DNA from: Hyphomicrobium sp.
Lineage (GTDB): Bacteria; Pseudomonadota; Alphaproteobacteria; Rhizobiales; Hyphomicrobiaceae
Assembly: GCA_019751875.1 (NCBI GenBank)
Contig: JAIEMV010000004.1
Coordinates: forward strand, 1 to 64,000
DNA: 64,000 bases
Direction of reading: 5' to 3'
Of this stretch, positions 26,221 to 34,580 are shown one piece after another (within the stretch, counting starts at the first letter, position 1; every line of letters starts with the position of its first letter). Made by a program: the position numbers and the translations under genes. Under the pieces are notes generated by a model. It saw only the letters and a program-made list of their open reading frames with translations, ran no database searches and had not been told where the DNA came from.

Positions 26221-26460
26221 TCCACACTCGGCAAGCCGGTGTGGAGCTGTTTGGTCCACACTCGGCAAGCCGGTGTGGAGCTGTTTGCGTCCACACGCGG
26301 CAGGTCGGTGTGGAGCTGTTTGCGTCCACACGCGGCGGGCCGGTGTGGAGCTGTTGGGTCCACACGCGGCGGGCCGGTGTGGAGCTGTTGGGTCCACACG
26401 CGGCGGGCCGGTGTGGAGCTGTTTGGTCCACACTCGGCGGGCCGGTGTGGAGCTGTTGGA
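26221..26460. repeat. Array of seven 34-35 bp hairpin repeats
   Basis: Seven consecutive units start TCCACAC at 26221, 26255, 26290, 26325, 26359, 26393 and 26427; an eighth, degenerate unit begins at 26461. Each unit contains CCACAC and GTGTGG arms around a variable GC-rich centre, then AGCTGTT and two or three further bases. The arms are invariant while the loop varies. The period is not a multiple of 3, so the open frames running through the array on both strands are not coding. The array follows directly on the rlpA terminator. Confidence 0.9.
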
Positions 26461-26570
26461 CCCACCCGCGGGGAGCTTGGGATGACGAGACATGCCTTAG
26501 GATGGCCTGCGAATCGGACTAGCGGAATGAATTCGGAGCCGGCGCGTTGTTATCCGGACTGTCCACATTC

Positions 26571-27059
26571 ATGCCTGGAACCTTCATGCCCGCATCCGCC
26601 GCCTTGACCCGCGCCACTGCCGTTGCCGCTCTCGTTGCTGCCTCCACCTCAGCTGAGGCCAACTCGGTCGAGAGCCGTTGGGTCACGGAGGTTCATATCG
26701 GGAGCCCGGCGTCGAAGCCGTCGCTGACAACCGGCTCGCTCGGCCCCAAGTCATCCCGATCGCATGCACTCGACGGCATCGCGTCCTACTATTGGCAGGA
26801 TCAAATGACAGCCTCGGGGGAAGTCTTCGACAAGCGGGCCATGACAGCCGCCCATCCGACGCTTCCGTTCGGGACGCTCGTCGCCGTCACCAATCTCCGA
26901 AACGGCAAGAAGACGGTCGTGAGGATCAACGATCGCGGGCCATTCAAGCCGGGCCGCATCATTGACGTGTCGGAAGCCGCCGCCGAGATCCTGGACATGC
27001 AGGCGCGCGGGCTTGCCCCAGTCAAACTTGAGGTGGTCTCCGTGGCGGACAGCCGTTGA
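26571..27059 (+). CDS. Second RlpA family (DPBB) protein
   Basis: A 162-residue paralogue of the preceding RlpA protein. A hydrophobic N-terminus (about 1-30, ending SAEA) acts as signal peptide, followed by a short linker and the DPBB core: GIASYYWQDQMTASGE, AMTAAHPTLPFGTLVAV, VVRINDRGPFKPGRIIDVS. The core is close to its neighbour but the linkers are unrelated, so this is an old or fast-diverging duplication. The start is uncertain: ATG at 26571 or 26586, or TTG at 26547. It lacks a SPOR domain. Confidence 0.86.
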   Translation: MPGTFMPASAALTRATAVAALVAASTSAEANSVESRWVTEVHIGSPASKPSLTTGSLGPKSSRSHALDGIASYYWQDQMTASGEVFDKRAMTAAHPTLPFGTLVAVTNLRNGKKTVVRINDRGPFKPGRIIDVSEAAAEILDMQARGLAPVKLEVVSVADSR

Positions 27060-27161
27060 CCTTTCAACGATAATCCGGCTTCCGAGCAATTGCGGGCAAA
27101 CCCGCAACGGGCGATAACAACCGGCAAAGCTTTATCGCCTTTTGCCTGGAACCCGCTCGTC

Positions 27162-27947
27162 ATGGCTTCCGATAAGATCATCCCGGCTCGCGCCGAGCGC
27201 AGTGCCGCCGTACAGATGCTGCGCACGGCGCTCATCGAAAAAAAGATGACACAGGCCGAACTTGCCGACGCGGCTGAATGCCATGAGAAGACGATCCAAA
27301 ACCTACTCGGCGGCCGAGCCGTGCGCGAGCAGACGCTCTTCGACGTCTGCATGGTCCTTGGGCTCGACTACAGCCGGCTGAAAGAGCTGTGGTCGGGCGC
27401 CATGACCACCGCGCAACCGATGGATCTGCGCGGCGAAGGCGGTGTCGTTGCTCCAGTGTACATGGGGGCCTACACGCGCGCCGGTGTCGATCACTACATC
27501 GGCAGCTATCTCACGCTGCGCCCAGCCTTTGCAGTGGCGAATACCATCGTCGCCTACCGTACCGACATCGTTTGGGACCCCGAGTGGCCGTCGCTGATCT
27601 TCGAGGAGCGCGACCGGCCCGATCAGCCGTTCTCGCATCGTGGGCGGCTCTACATCCCCTCGTCGTCCATGTTCATTCACCTCGTGTCGCTGACCAAGGG
27701 GGCGATGCGCATGGTCGTCGTCTCGCAGCTCGACCAGGCGGGCGAAATGCGTGGGCTCATCACGACGCTCAACAAGCAGGGCCGCTTCTTTGTGCCCGTA
27801 TCGGCGCCAATTGCTTACTTGAAGCGGTCGGATTTCAAAGGCGCGACACTCGGTGAAGTGCCCGCAAGCCATGCGTCCTACTCTGACTACAAACGCATCC
27901 TCGACGAAACGCTCGCCGAAGGGTATGCGCGGCTGGCATCGCCGTGA
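27162..27947 (+). CDS. XRE-type helix-turn-helix regulator with C-terminal domain
   Basis: A 261-residue protein with an N-terminal HTH (about 15-75): LIEKKMTQAELADAAECHEK and TIQNLLGGRAV form the two helices, followed by TLFDVCMVLGLDYSRLKELW. The remaining 180 residues are a separate domain with GAYTRAGVDHYIGSYLTLRPAF and a beta-rich region around SLIFEERDRPDQPFSHRGRLYIPSSSM (quoted in part only). It may sense a ligand, but I do not recognise it. The target genes are unknown; the divergent patatin gene lies on the other strand. The start MASDKIIP was chosen over an earlier TTG. Confidence 0.82.
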   Translation: MASDKIIPARAERSAAVQMLRTALIEKKMTQAELADAAECHEKTIQNLLGGRAVREQTLFDVCMVLGLDYSRLKELWSGAMTTAQPMDLRGEGGVVAPVYMGAYTRAGVDHYIGSYLTLRPAFAVANTIVAYRTDIVWDPEWPSLIFEERDRPDQPFSHRGRLYIPSSSMFIHLVSLTKGAMRMVVVSQLDQAGEMRGLITTLNKQGRFFVPVSAPIAYLKRSDFKGATLGEVPASHASYSDYKRILDETLAEGYARLASP

Positions 27948-27964
27948 CTGAGCCTCGCCGTGAC

Positions 27965-29140
27965 TCAGGCACCGCCGCGCGCTGCGCCTGGCGGTTCGGG
28001 TAGTTTCGTTGCAGGTGGTGGCGCGGCAGGGAGCGTCTCCGGTGGCGAGGTCTTGCCATTGACTTGCGCCGGCGCGGTGTTCGCTTCGACCGGATCCTTG
28101 GGTTTTGCCGAACGCCCGGCGCGGACCGCTTCGAAATGGGTGCGCAAATTCACCGTCGAGCGGCGCCCGATGGCGCGGCGGTTGGCGGCGAGCCACTTTT
28201 CCGCTTCCGTGCGTCCGGCTGCGTGCAGGTGATTGAGGAGTTCGATGTCCGGATGAATTTTCGTCCTGTCCGAAAGCACACCCGTGTACGGCGCAGCTTC
28301 GACGAGGTGGAACCGGTGTTGCGCGAGTTTTCGCAACCTCGAAAAGCGCGAACGCACGGCGCCGCGCATGGCTTCGCGCGCCATTTCAATGATCTCGACA
28401 TCGCGGATCAGCGGCGCATTGAAGGTCAAGCGGTTGACGTGTGCCTGGATCTCTCGCGCCCCCGTCGGCAAGCCTTCCTTCTTCAGGGGCGAGAGCTGTA
28501 CGATCAGCGTATCTGCGACGGGGCTCTCCATCGCGAGCGTCACGAGATCGGGGTTGGCGGAAAAGCCGCCGTCCCAATACGCGATGCCGTCGATTTCCAC
28601 CGCGTGATGTAGCGCCGGCAAGCAGGCAGAGGCCAGAACGGCATCGACCGTCAGTTCATCGCGCCGGAAAAGGCGGGCTTCGCCGGTCGCGACTTCTGTC
28701 GCCGCGATCAGCAGTTCCACGGGCGCGTGCTTGCGGATCGCTCCGAAGTCGATCGTCTCATTCAGCAGCCGCCGCAGAGGATCGAACCCCAGCGGATTGA
28801 ACTCGTACGGCGACCACAAGGATGCGAGATGAGCAAGTGGTGCGGAACGCGACAGCGTGAAAAGGACGGGGTTCAGGCGGACGAACTCCGGCATGCCGGC
28901 CTTGGCCACGGCTTCCCAGACCTGACGCAGCTTGGTGCGCGCGCCTTGGGGGCCATTTTCTGCCAAGCCCGCTGCTAGAGCGGCTGCATTGATCGCGCCG
29001 GCACTGGCCGCACTCACCCAACCGAACTGGATGTACCGATCCTCAAGAAGGCGATCCAGGACACCCCATGTAAAGGCGCCATGTGTACCGCCACCCTGAA
29101 GCGCCAGATTTAATTTCAATCGGCGTCGAAACAATTCCAC
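27965..29140 (-). CDS. Patatin-like phospholipase family protein
   Basis: A 391-residue patatin-fold acyl hydrolase. The oxyanion-hole loop LALQGGGTHGAFTWG is near residue 12. The nucleophile motif reads VSAASAGAIN, so the Ser lies in A-A-S-A-G instead of the usual G-x-S-x-G. The catalytic Asp is in YWDGGFSANPD. The C-terminal 150 residues are charged and end in a Pro/Ala-rich tail. No signal peptide or membrane helix is visible, so it is probably cytoplasmic or peripheral. It converges with the XRE gene (17 bases between stops). Confidence 0.9.
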   Translation of the reverse strand: MELFRRRLKLNLALQGGGTHGAFTWGVLDRLLEDRYIQFGWVSAASAGAINAAALAAGLAENGPQGARTKLRQVWEAVAKAGMPEFVRLNPVLFTLSRSAPLAHLASLWSPYEFNPLGFDPLRRLLNETIDFGAIRKHAPVELLIAATEVATGEARLFRRDELTVDAVLASACLPALHHAVEIDGIAYWDGGFSANPDLVTLAMESPVADTLIVQLSPLKKEGLPTGAREIQAHVNRLTFNAPLIRDVEIIEMAREAMRGAVRSRFSRLRKLAQHRFHLVEAAPYTGVLSDRTKIHPDIELLNHLHAAGRTEAEKWLAANRRAIGRRSTVNLRTHFEAVRAGRSAKPKDPVEANTAPAQVNGKTSPPETLPAAPPPATKLPEPPGAARGGA

Positions 29141-29221
29141 GCGTCACATGCCCCGCTTCATGTCCGGAGAACGCGGACCGAATGATCCACATTCCAAACC
29201 TGCAGCAACACCCTGACCGTA

Positions 29222-30010
29222 TCATGGCCTGACTGATACGGGGATGACACATGGAACGCCGGCAATCTCTGCAATCGTCGCCGTGATCCCATAGACACGG
29301 GCGATCATCGGCTCGGTCAAAACGTCGCGCGCATGACCCGATGCCGCAACCTCACCGTCCTTCAATAACAGCGTGCGCGGGCAGTAGCGCAGTGCGAGCG
29401 ACAGATCGTGCAGCGCGACGATTACCGCGCGGCCCTGCGCTGCGATTGCAACGAATGTTTCGAACAGCGCAAGGGCGTGCGCCGGATCAAGACCAGCAGC
29501 CGGCTCATCGGCGATCAGAATGCCGGCATCCTGTGCGAGGGCGCGCGCGATGAGCACGCGCGCCCGCTCTCCGCCTGATAATTCGCCGATGGATCGATCG
29601 GCGAGCGCTTCGGTGTCAGTTTGCTTGAGCGCCGCCTGGATCGTCGCGCGGTCGATGTCGCTTTCGCCGCGCTGCGGACCCGATCCGTGCGGTATGCGCC
29701 CCAATGCGACCACGGCGCGAACCTTCAGCGGCCAATGGACTGTCCGATCTTGCGGGAGGTAGGCAATGGCGCGGCCGAGAGAGCGACGATCCATGGTGCG
29801 CACATCCATGTCACCCAGACGAACCGAGCCTGTATCGGGTTGCGTGAGACCGGCCAGCACACGCAACAGCGTGGATTTTCCCGCGCCATTCGGTCCAGCC
29901 ACAGCAATCAGTTCGCCCGGGGAAATGGTGAGCGCGACGTCCCGCAGGATCTCGCGTCCTGCTATTTGCACGCCGATATCGGAAGCCGCCAGTGTCGTCG
30001 CTCGGCTCAT
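29222..30010 (-). CDS. btuD: Cobalamin ABC transporter ATP-binding protein
   Basis: A 262-residue ABC ATPase. Walker A is GPNGAGKSTLL near residue 37, the signature LSGGERARVLIARALAQ, Walker B ILIADEPAAGLDP and the switch His in VALHDLSLAL are all intact. It belongs to the FecE/BtuD group energising siderophore and B12 uptake. Its ATG overlaps the permease stop as ATGA, so it is translated as part of the same operon. Placement behind a cobalamin riboswitch supports B12 rather than iron-siderophore transport. Confidence 0.9.
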   Translation of the reverse strand: MSRATTLAASDIGVQIAGREILRDVALTISPGELIAVAGPNGAGKSTLLRVLAGLTQPDTGSVRLGDMDVRTMDRRSLGRAIAYLPQDRTVHWPLKVRAVVALGRIPHGSGPQRGESDIDRATIQAALKQTDTEALADRSIGELSGGERARVLIARALAQDAGILIADEPAAGLDPAHALALFETFVAIAAQGRAVIVALHDLSLALRYCPRTLLLKDGEVAASGHARDVLTEPMIARVYGITATIAEIAGVPCVIPVSVRP

Positions 30011-30975
30011 GGTGCGAGCTCCGATCGTCTGCTGAGAACGAGCCAGAGGAAGAACGGCGCACCGATCAGGGCCGTCAGCACCCCCAGGCGTAGATCGCCC
30101 ATGGGTGAGAGGATGCGCAGCGCCACGTCGGCGAGCAGCACGACAGTGGCGCCGCCGAGAAAGCTCGGCAGCAGCAACTGGCCGGGTTCGCCGCTCGTCA
30201 ACGGGCGCAAAAGGTGCGGCACCATCAGCCCGACGAACGAAATCGCGCCGCAGACGGCAGTAGCGGCGCCAACGGCAAGTGCAGTTCCGGATACGACCAT
30301 CCAGCGCAGGCGCGTGAGATCGACGCCCAGGTTCTGCGCAGCGGCTTCGCCGAGTGAGAGTGCATCGAGATCGCGCGCGGTGGCGGCGAGCAGAAGGCAC
30401 CCAATCGCCATCAGGGGTGCTGCGAGCCAAACGTGCGTCAAGCTGCGGTCGGTGAGCGACCCCATCAGCCAGTAGAGCATCTCCGAGGCTGCGAAGGGGT
30501 TCGGTGCGAGATTGAGCGCGAGAGAGGTCAGCGCGGCGGCGAGGCTCGACACCGCGACGCCGGCAAGGATGAGGGTCACTGAACCTGTGCCGCGGCCTGC
30601 CAACACTGTCAGCGCTAGCGTGGCGAGCGCGGCCCCCATCAGACCTGCTAACGGCAAGGCCAGCGCCACGACCTGGGCAACACCCGAGTGGATGGCGATG
30701 ACGGCGCCCAGCGCCGCACCGCCGGAGATGCCGAGAATGCCCGGCTCCGCAAGCGGGTTGCGCAGATACCCTTGCAGCACAGCTCCGGCGAGGCCCAGCG
30801 TGCCGCCGACCATGAAGCCGAGCAGCGCGCGCGGCAGCCGCACTTCAAGAAGGATCACGCGTCGGGCTTCTGCAGAACCCGCCAAGGTGAAACCATCGAC
30901 GCCCATGAACAGGGAGAGCAGGAAGGCCGCAAGCGCCGCGCAGCCCAGCAGCGCGGCGAGGCGCATCGCGTTCAT
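30007..30975 (-). CDS. btuC: Cobalamin ABC transporter permease (FecCD family)
   Basis: A 322-residue permease with about ten hydrophobic segments. FecCD marks include VRLPRALLGFMVGGTLGLAG, NPLAEPGILGISGGAALGA (the conserved P-G-x-L-G-x-S-x-G run), and SFVGLMVPHLLR with the cytoplasmic loop that contacts the ATPase. The start MNAMRLAALLG overlaps the stop of the substrate-binding protein gene as ATGA; an in-frame extension upstream was rejected for that reason. It pairs with the ATPase gene downstream in the same operon. Confidence 0.91.
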   Translation of the reverse strand: MNAMRLAALLGCAALAAFLLSLFMGVDGFTLAGSAEARRVILLEVRLPRALLGFMVGGTLGLAGAVLQGYLRNPLAEPGILGISGGAALGAVIAIHSGVAQVVALALPLAGLMGAALATLALTVLAGRGTGSVTLILAGVAVSSLAAALTSLALNLAPNPFAASEMLYWLMGSLTDRSLTHVWLAAPLMAIGCLLLAATARDLDALSLGEAAAQNLGVDLTRLRWMVVSGTALAVGAATAVCGAISFVGLMVPHLLRPLTSGEPGQLLLPSFLGGATVVLLADVALRILSPMGDLRLGVLTALIGAPFFLWLVLSRRSELAP

Positions 30976-31883
30976 CGCGGAGCCTCGGCGCGAAAATGGA
31001 GGGCTTCGCGCGCGACGGCAAGCCGCTCCACCGCCTGCACGAGGCGTGGTGTGCCGCACAGCCATTCATTCATTGGAATGTGGATGCTCGGACGCGTGGC
31101 TTCCAGCGCGCGAAACGCGGGATGGCGGAGATTGTCACCAAGAACTGTGCGGAAATCGGACGCATCATTCGCCCGCACGATGACTTCCGGCGGATCGGAG
31201 ATGAGCGTTTCGAGCGGCAATCGTCCGGCGGGGCCGAGCTTGGCGTGGCGCGCAACGTTATCGAAGCCGGCTTCGCCGAGCACTTCGTTGATGAGGCTGC
31301 CTTCACCCGAGGCGAGGCTGTTGACCTGCATGGCAACGGCCCGGGGGCGCGGAGCTTCGGATCGGACGACCGCGCGCGCCTTGACCTCGGCGAGCCGTGT
31401 ATCGAAATCGATTATGAGCGCCTTGGCGCGCTGCTCTTCGCCGGTCAGTTGGCCGATCAGCAGCACCACGTCGCGGATTTGCGCGAAGCTCGTCGCCATC
31501 GGGACGATCTCGACGCGCTGGCCAAGGCGGCGAAGCAGATCGACGGTGGCGGCTGTGGTGTATTCGCCCGCGAGTACGAGATCGGGATCGAGCGCTAAGA
31601 TCTCCTCTGCCGATCCGCGTACCGAAGGCAAAGCCTTAGCTTCCTCGGCGACGAGCGACATTGATGGATCGGCTGCCAGGAAGCTGACACCGCCGATGCG
31701 CTCGCGCGGGACCAGATCGAGCAAGATCTGGTCGATGCACAGGTTGAGCGAGACGATGCGTTGGGGCTTTGGCACGTCTGAGCCGGCGCCTGCGGGCCAA
31801 CCAGCGGCGAGCGCCACAACCCCGGCGACCAATGCCGCCAGGGTTGCTGCCGTTCTCGTTCTCTTGCTCGAACGTGTGCTCAA
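30972..31883 (-). CDS. btuF: Cobalamin ABC transporter substrate-binding protein
   Basis: A 303-residue periplasmic binding protein of the BtuF/FepB (class III) type. An N-terminal hydrophobic segment (TLAALVAGVVALAAGWPAG) is the signal. RIVSLNLCIDQILLDL opens the first lobe, and ALDPDLVLAG begins the linking helix region. The C-terminal lobe has MNEWLCGTPRLVQAVERLA. Ligand specificity (cobalamin or a precursor) is inferred from the riboswitch and the operon. It is 23 bases downstream of the TonB-dependent receptor gene. Confidence 0.88.
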   Translation of the reverse strand: MSTRSSKRTRTAATLAALVAGVVALAAGWPAGAGSDVPKPQRIVSLNLCIDQILLDLVPRERIGGVSFLAADPSMSLVAEEAKALPSVRGSAEEILALDPDLVLAGEYTTAATVDLLRRLGQRVEIVPMATSFAQIRDVVLLIGQLTGEEQRAKALIIDFDTRLAEVKARAVVRSEAPRPRAVAMQVNSLASGEGSLINEVLGEAGFDNVARHAKLGPAGRLPLETLISDPPEVIVRANDASDFRTVLGDNLRHPAFRALEATRPSIHIPMNEWLCGTPRLVQAVERLAVAREALHFRAEAPR

Positions 31884-31906
31884 GCTAGCGGTCCTTTTGC
31901 ATCGTT

Positions 31907-34048
31907 CTAGCGCCCTTCCGCCCAGGCGCGGGTGGCTTCTTCGACGTAGGTAAACCTGAGACCCGCGTAGGCTGCAATGTCGGCCGTCTCGAACCCGAAG
32001 ACCTCCTGATAGTCCTCATTCAGCGCGTTCTCCACGCGGCCATAAAGTTCGACGCCGGGCGAAAGCTTGTAGGACGCTGCGACGTTGACCAGCCAGTAGT
32101 CATCCAGCGTGGTGACGACTGTATCAAAGAAGCTGAAGGCCAGATCGTCCATGTCGCCGTTGTATATGGCAGCCACGTTAAAGTTGGCTCGCTCGTTGTC
32201 GAACGTGTAGTTGACGTCCATTCGGCCGCTGTGTGGCGGGCGCCGGATTTCCTGTGTCCCGTCACTTTCCTCAGCGTTCAAGTACGTGTAGGCCAGCCCG
32301 ACCGTCAGTCCGGTTGCGAGTTGAGCGCGCGCTTGCACCTCGATGCCGTTGCGCGTACTCGTACCCGTCCGGTTGAACGGCGTCGAGAAGAACTCGCCGG
32401 TGACTGGATCTACGAAGAATCTGGTGTCGATCTCGTTTTCCAGATCGGAGTCGAAGTACGTCACATCCACAACGGCGTTGCCGTTCCAGAGAGTCGTCTC
32501 GACACCAGCATCCCAACCTTTAGCCTCTTCCGGCAGCAGGTTTGCATTCGCAATGAAGTTCGGAAAATCGCCGAATTGCTCCGCAAAACTCGGATACTTC
32601 ACGCCTGTTCCATAGCTTGTGTGGAGCCGGAAGGGCGACGATGCCCAAGGACGGAGCGAAGCCGTTGTACGCCACGTGGTATAATCTTCGAAACCCTCGT
32701 TGAAGTCCCTTCTGATGTTCCCAACAAGTGAAACGGCGTTGAAATACTCGCCGCGGATTTCGCCCGCGACGCTGTCACGATCTCGTTCAAAGTCGCGCGA
32801 GAGCAGTGGTTGGTCAAAGCCTTCATTCCGGTGAACCGCAAGTCCGGTCAGAAAATGCTGAACCGGCATGCCGGAGCCCGCGTCCAGACGGTATGTGGTG
32901 AGATAACCATATTCGGACAGCGTGCTGATGTTGCGCGATTTCGTTCCCGCGGGAGGGTCGAACACACCTTGCGAGAAATCGCTGTTATCGGTTTCCGATC
33001 CTTGCAGATAGAGTTGCTGCGTCCACCGCCCATCGCTGAACGTGTCGAGCGTCGCAGCGAGACGCCCGACACTCAAGTCGGTCGAAAACGTGGATGGATC
33101 GTCCGAGGCCGTCAAGAACCCGGCCGCGTCAAAGCCGAAGAAGCCGTCACGGTCACCATCACGCGTGGCACGGCGCAGCGATACATCGAGCTTGAGGTTA
33201 TCGAGCACGAGGAGGCCGCCGGTGAATGACACCGTCGTGAAGTCACCACCATCCTCCTCGGGACCTTCGGGCGATATGTTGAAACCGTCGGTGCGGACAC
33301 CCGACACGACCAGGCTCGCATGGGCACGGTCAGTTCCGCCCGAAACGCTAGCGGTACCGTTTGAGGTTCCAAATGAGCCGCCCTCGCCGCGGGCCCTAAA
33401 GGTTAAAGGCCCCTTGCCGCCGTTCGTGAGGATGTTGATCACGCCGCCAATGGCGCCCGACGAATACAGGCCGCTTTGCGGTCCGCGAATGACCTCGATC
33501 TGAGCGATGTCGTCGACAAGTAGATTCGAGAAATCGAAGGACCCGTCGCCAACCTGGTTCACCTCCACACCGTCGATCAGGACCAGAGTCTGGTTGCTTT
33601 CAGCTCCGCGGATCCGAACAACCGTCAGGCTTTGGGGGCCACCCTGTGAACTGACACTCACACCCGGCAGGCTGCGCAGTGCGTCTGCTGCATGGCGAAT
33701 TTGGCGGTCTTTGAGCTCGGCGCCCGTCACGACACTGACCGCGGACCCAACTTTGCCGCTCTGTATGCCCTCGGCCGAATTGCCGGGCGTTTCGCTCGAT
33801 GGCGTCACATCCGACGCTGGCTCACCGGCTGCAGAGGTGCCGCCGCCAGACGCTTCCACGTCGGGTTCAGTCGGCGCATTCTGTTTGTTGCTGGGCTTCT
33901 TTGATGGGATTGCCAATGTCGCGCCTTCCACGACGACTGGCGGCAGCACGGCCTCCTGAGCCACTGCCGGGGCCGCACTCATCCCGGCGCCGGCGGTGAC
34001 CAGCGCGCACGTCATCATCAATGCGCAATGCGCATTTGTCATAGTCAT
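31907..34048 (-). CDS. btuB: TonB-dependent cobalamin receptor
   Basis: A 713-residue outer-membrane receptor. After a signal peptide (LMMTCALVTAGAGMSAAPA) a TonB-box-like stretch VLPPVVVEGATLA appears, then a Ser/Pro-rich spacer and the plug domain (VVTGAELKDRQIRHAADALR, VLIDGVEVNQVGDGSFDFSNL, RGPQSGLYSSGAIGGVIN). The 22-strand barrel ends AYAGLRFTYVEE, closer to the middle of the tail than usual because about 10 residues follow. The start at 34048 has GGAGG upstream. It is the first gene behind the cobalamin riboswitch, so B12 uptake is the best call. Confidence 0.91.
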   Translation of the reverse strand: MTMTNAHCALMMTCALVTAGAGMSAAPAVAQEAVLPPVVVEGATLAIPSKKPSNKQNAPTEPDVEASGGGTSAAGEPASDVTPSSETPGNSAEGIQSGKVGSAVSVVTGAELKDRQIRHAADALRSLPGVSVSSQGGPQSLTVVRIRGAESNQTLVLIDGVEVNQVGDGSFDFSNLLVDDIAQIEVIRGPQSGLYSSGAIGGVINILTNGGKGPLTFRARGEGGSFGTSNGTASVSGGTDRAHASLVVSGVRTDGFNISPEGPEEDGGDFTTVSFTGGLLVLDNLKLDVSLRRATRDGDRDGFFGFDAAGFLTASDDPSTFSTDLSVGRLAATLDTFSDGRWTQQLYLQGSETDNSDFSQGVFDPPAGTKSRNISTLSEYGYLTTYRLDAGSGMPVQHFLTGLAVHRNEGFDQPLLSRDFERDRDSVAGEIRGEYFNAVSLVGNIRRDFNEGFEDYTTWRTTASLRPWASSPFRLHTSYGTGVKYPSFAEQFGDFPNFIANANLLPEEAKGWDAGVETTLWNGNAVVDVTYFDSDLENEIDTRFFVDPVTGEFFSTPFNRTGTSTRNGIEVQARAQLATGLTVGLAYTYLNAEESDGTQEIRRPPHSGRMDVNYTFDNERANFNVAAIYNGDMDDLAFSFFDTVVTTLDDYWLVNVAASYKLSPGVELYGRVENALNEDYQEVFGFETADIAAYAGLRFTYVEEATRAWAEGR

Positions 34049-34274
34049 TCGTCCTCCAACCCGTGGCGGTTTGGAGGGATCGGATGTCTGACGGACGGGT
34101 GAATTGGACCAGCGGGCAAGAGATCGCTCGATCTCCATGTCCGTGCTGTCAATCTTTGAGGTCTAATCTGGACCCATAAACCCGCGCATGCCTGACGCCG
34201 CTCCCTACCGGTTGCACATCAGCCGCCACTACGGGTGGTCCGTTCCTCCGCGCGCCCCGCACGAGGGATGGGCA

Positions 34275-34490
34275 GCATGTACCGGCAGGTCTCCTGGCTC
34301 GCGGCTCTGGCGCTTCCCGTCCGCCTTCCCGACGCCGCCCGGGCAACTGGCCCAGAGCGTGATCAGTGGCATTGTGGGGGAAGCTCGCCGCTTACAGTTG
34401 CGGGGGCAGCCTCGGCATCGGATCGCGAACGATCCTCACCGTGTTCCCTATTCTCCTGTTGGCACTTACGCGCCGCGAGGAACCGATACG
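34275..34490 (-). promoter_or_regulatory. Cobalamin riboswitch (AdoCbl)
   Basis: Read on the minus strand, the leader contains the recognised core of the class: GGGAACACGGTG near 34436-34450, then GCTGCCCCCGCAACTGTAAG around 34389-34410, and further on the B12 box AGCCAGGAGACCTGCC (34284-34299). A GGTTCC segment close to the 5' end supplies the P1-P3 region. It ends about 230 bases before the receptor start codon. It should shut down btuB-btuF-btuC-btuD when cobalamin is abundant. The exact ends are approximate. Confidence 0.93.
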
Positions 34491-34493
34491 CAC

Positions 34494-34524
34494 TTATCAG
34501 TCCAGGTGCCGCGCAACTTGTCAA
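34494..34524 (-). promoter_or_regulatory. Candidate promoter of the riboswitch transcript
   Basis: On the minus strand, TTGACA (34519-34524) is followed after 19 bases by TGATAA (34494-34499). The spacing is a little long but the -35 is perfect. The predicted transcript start (about 34487) matches the 5' end of the riboswitch core. Confidence 0.55.
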
Positions 34525-34580
34525 GCCTGGGTTACAGTCCGTTTAGAATTCAGCCGGCGTCATGTGGCTTCGGTGCGCGA

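Noticed and set aside
26048-26607. Long open frames through the 34-35 bp array on both strands
   Set aside because: They are open on both strands because the unit has few stop codons; the period is not a multiple of three and the translated sequence is repetitive without domain features.
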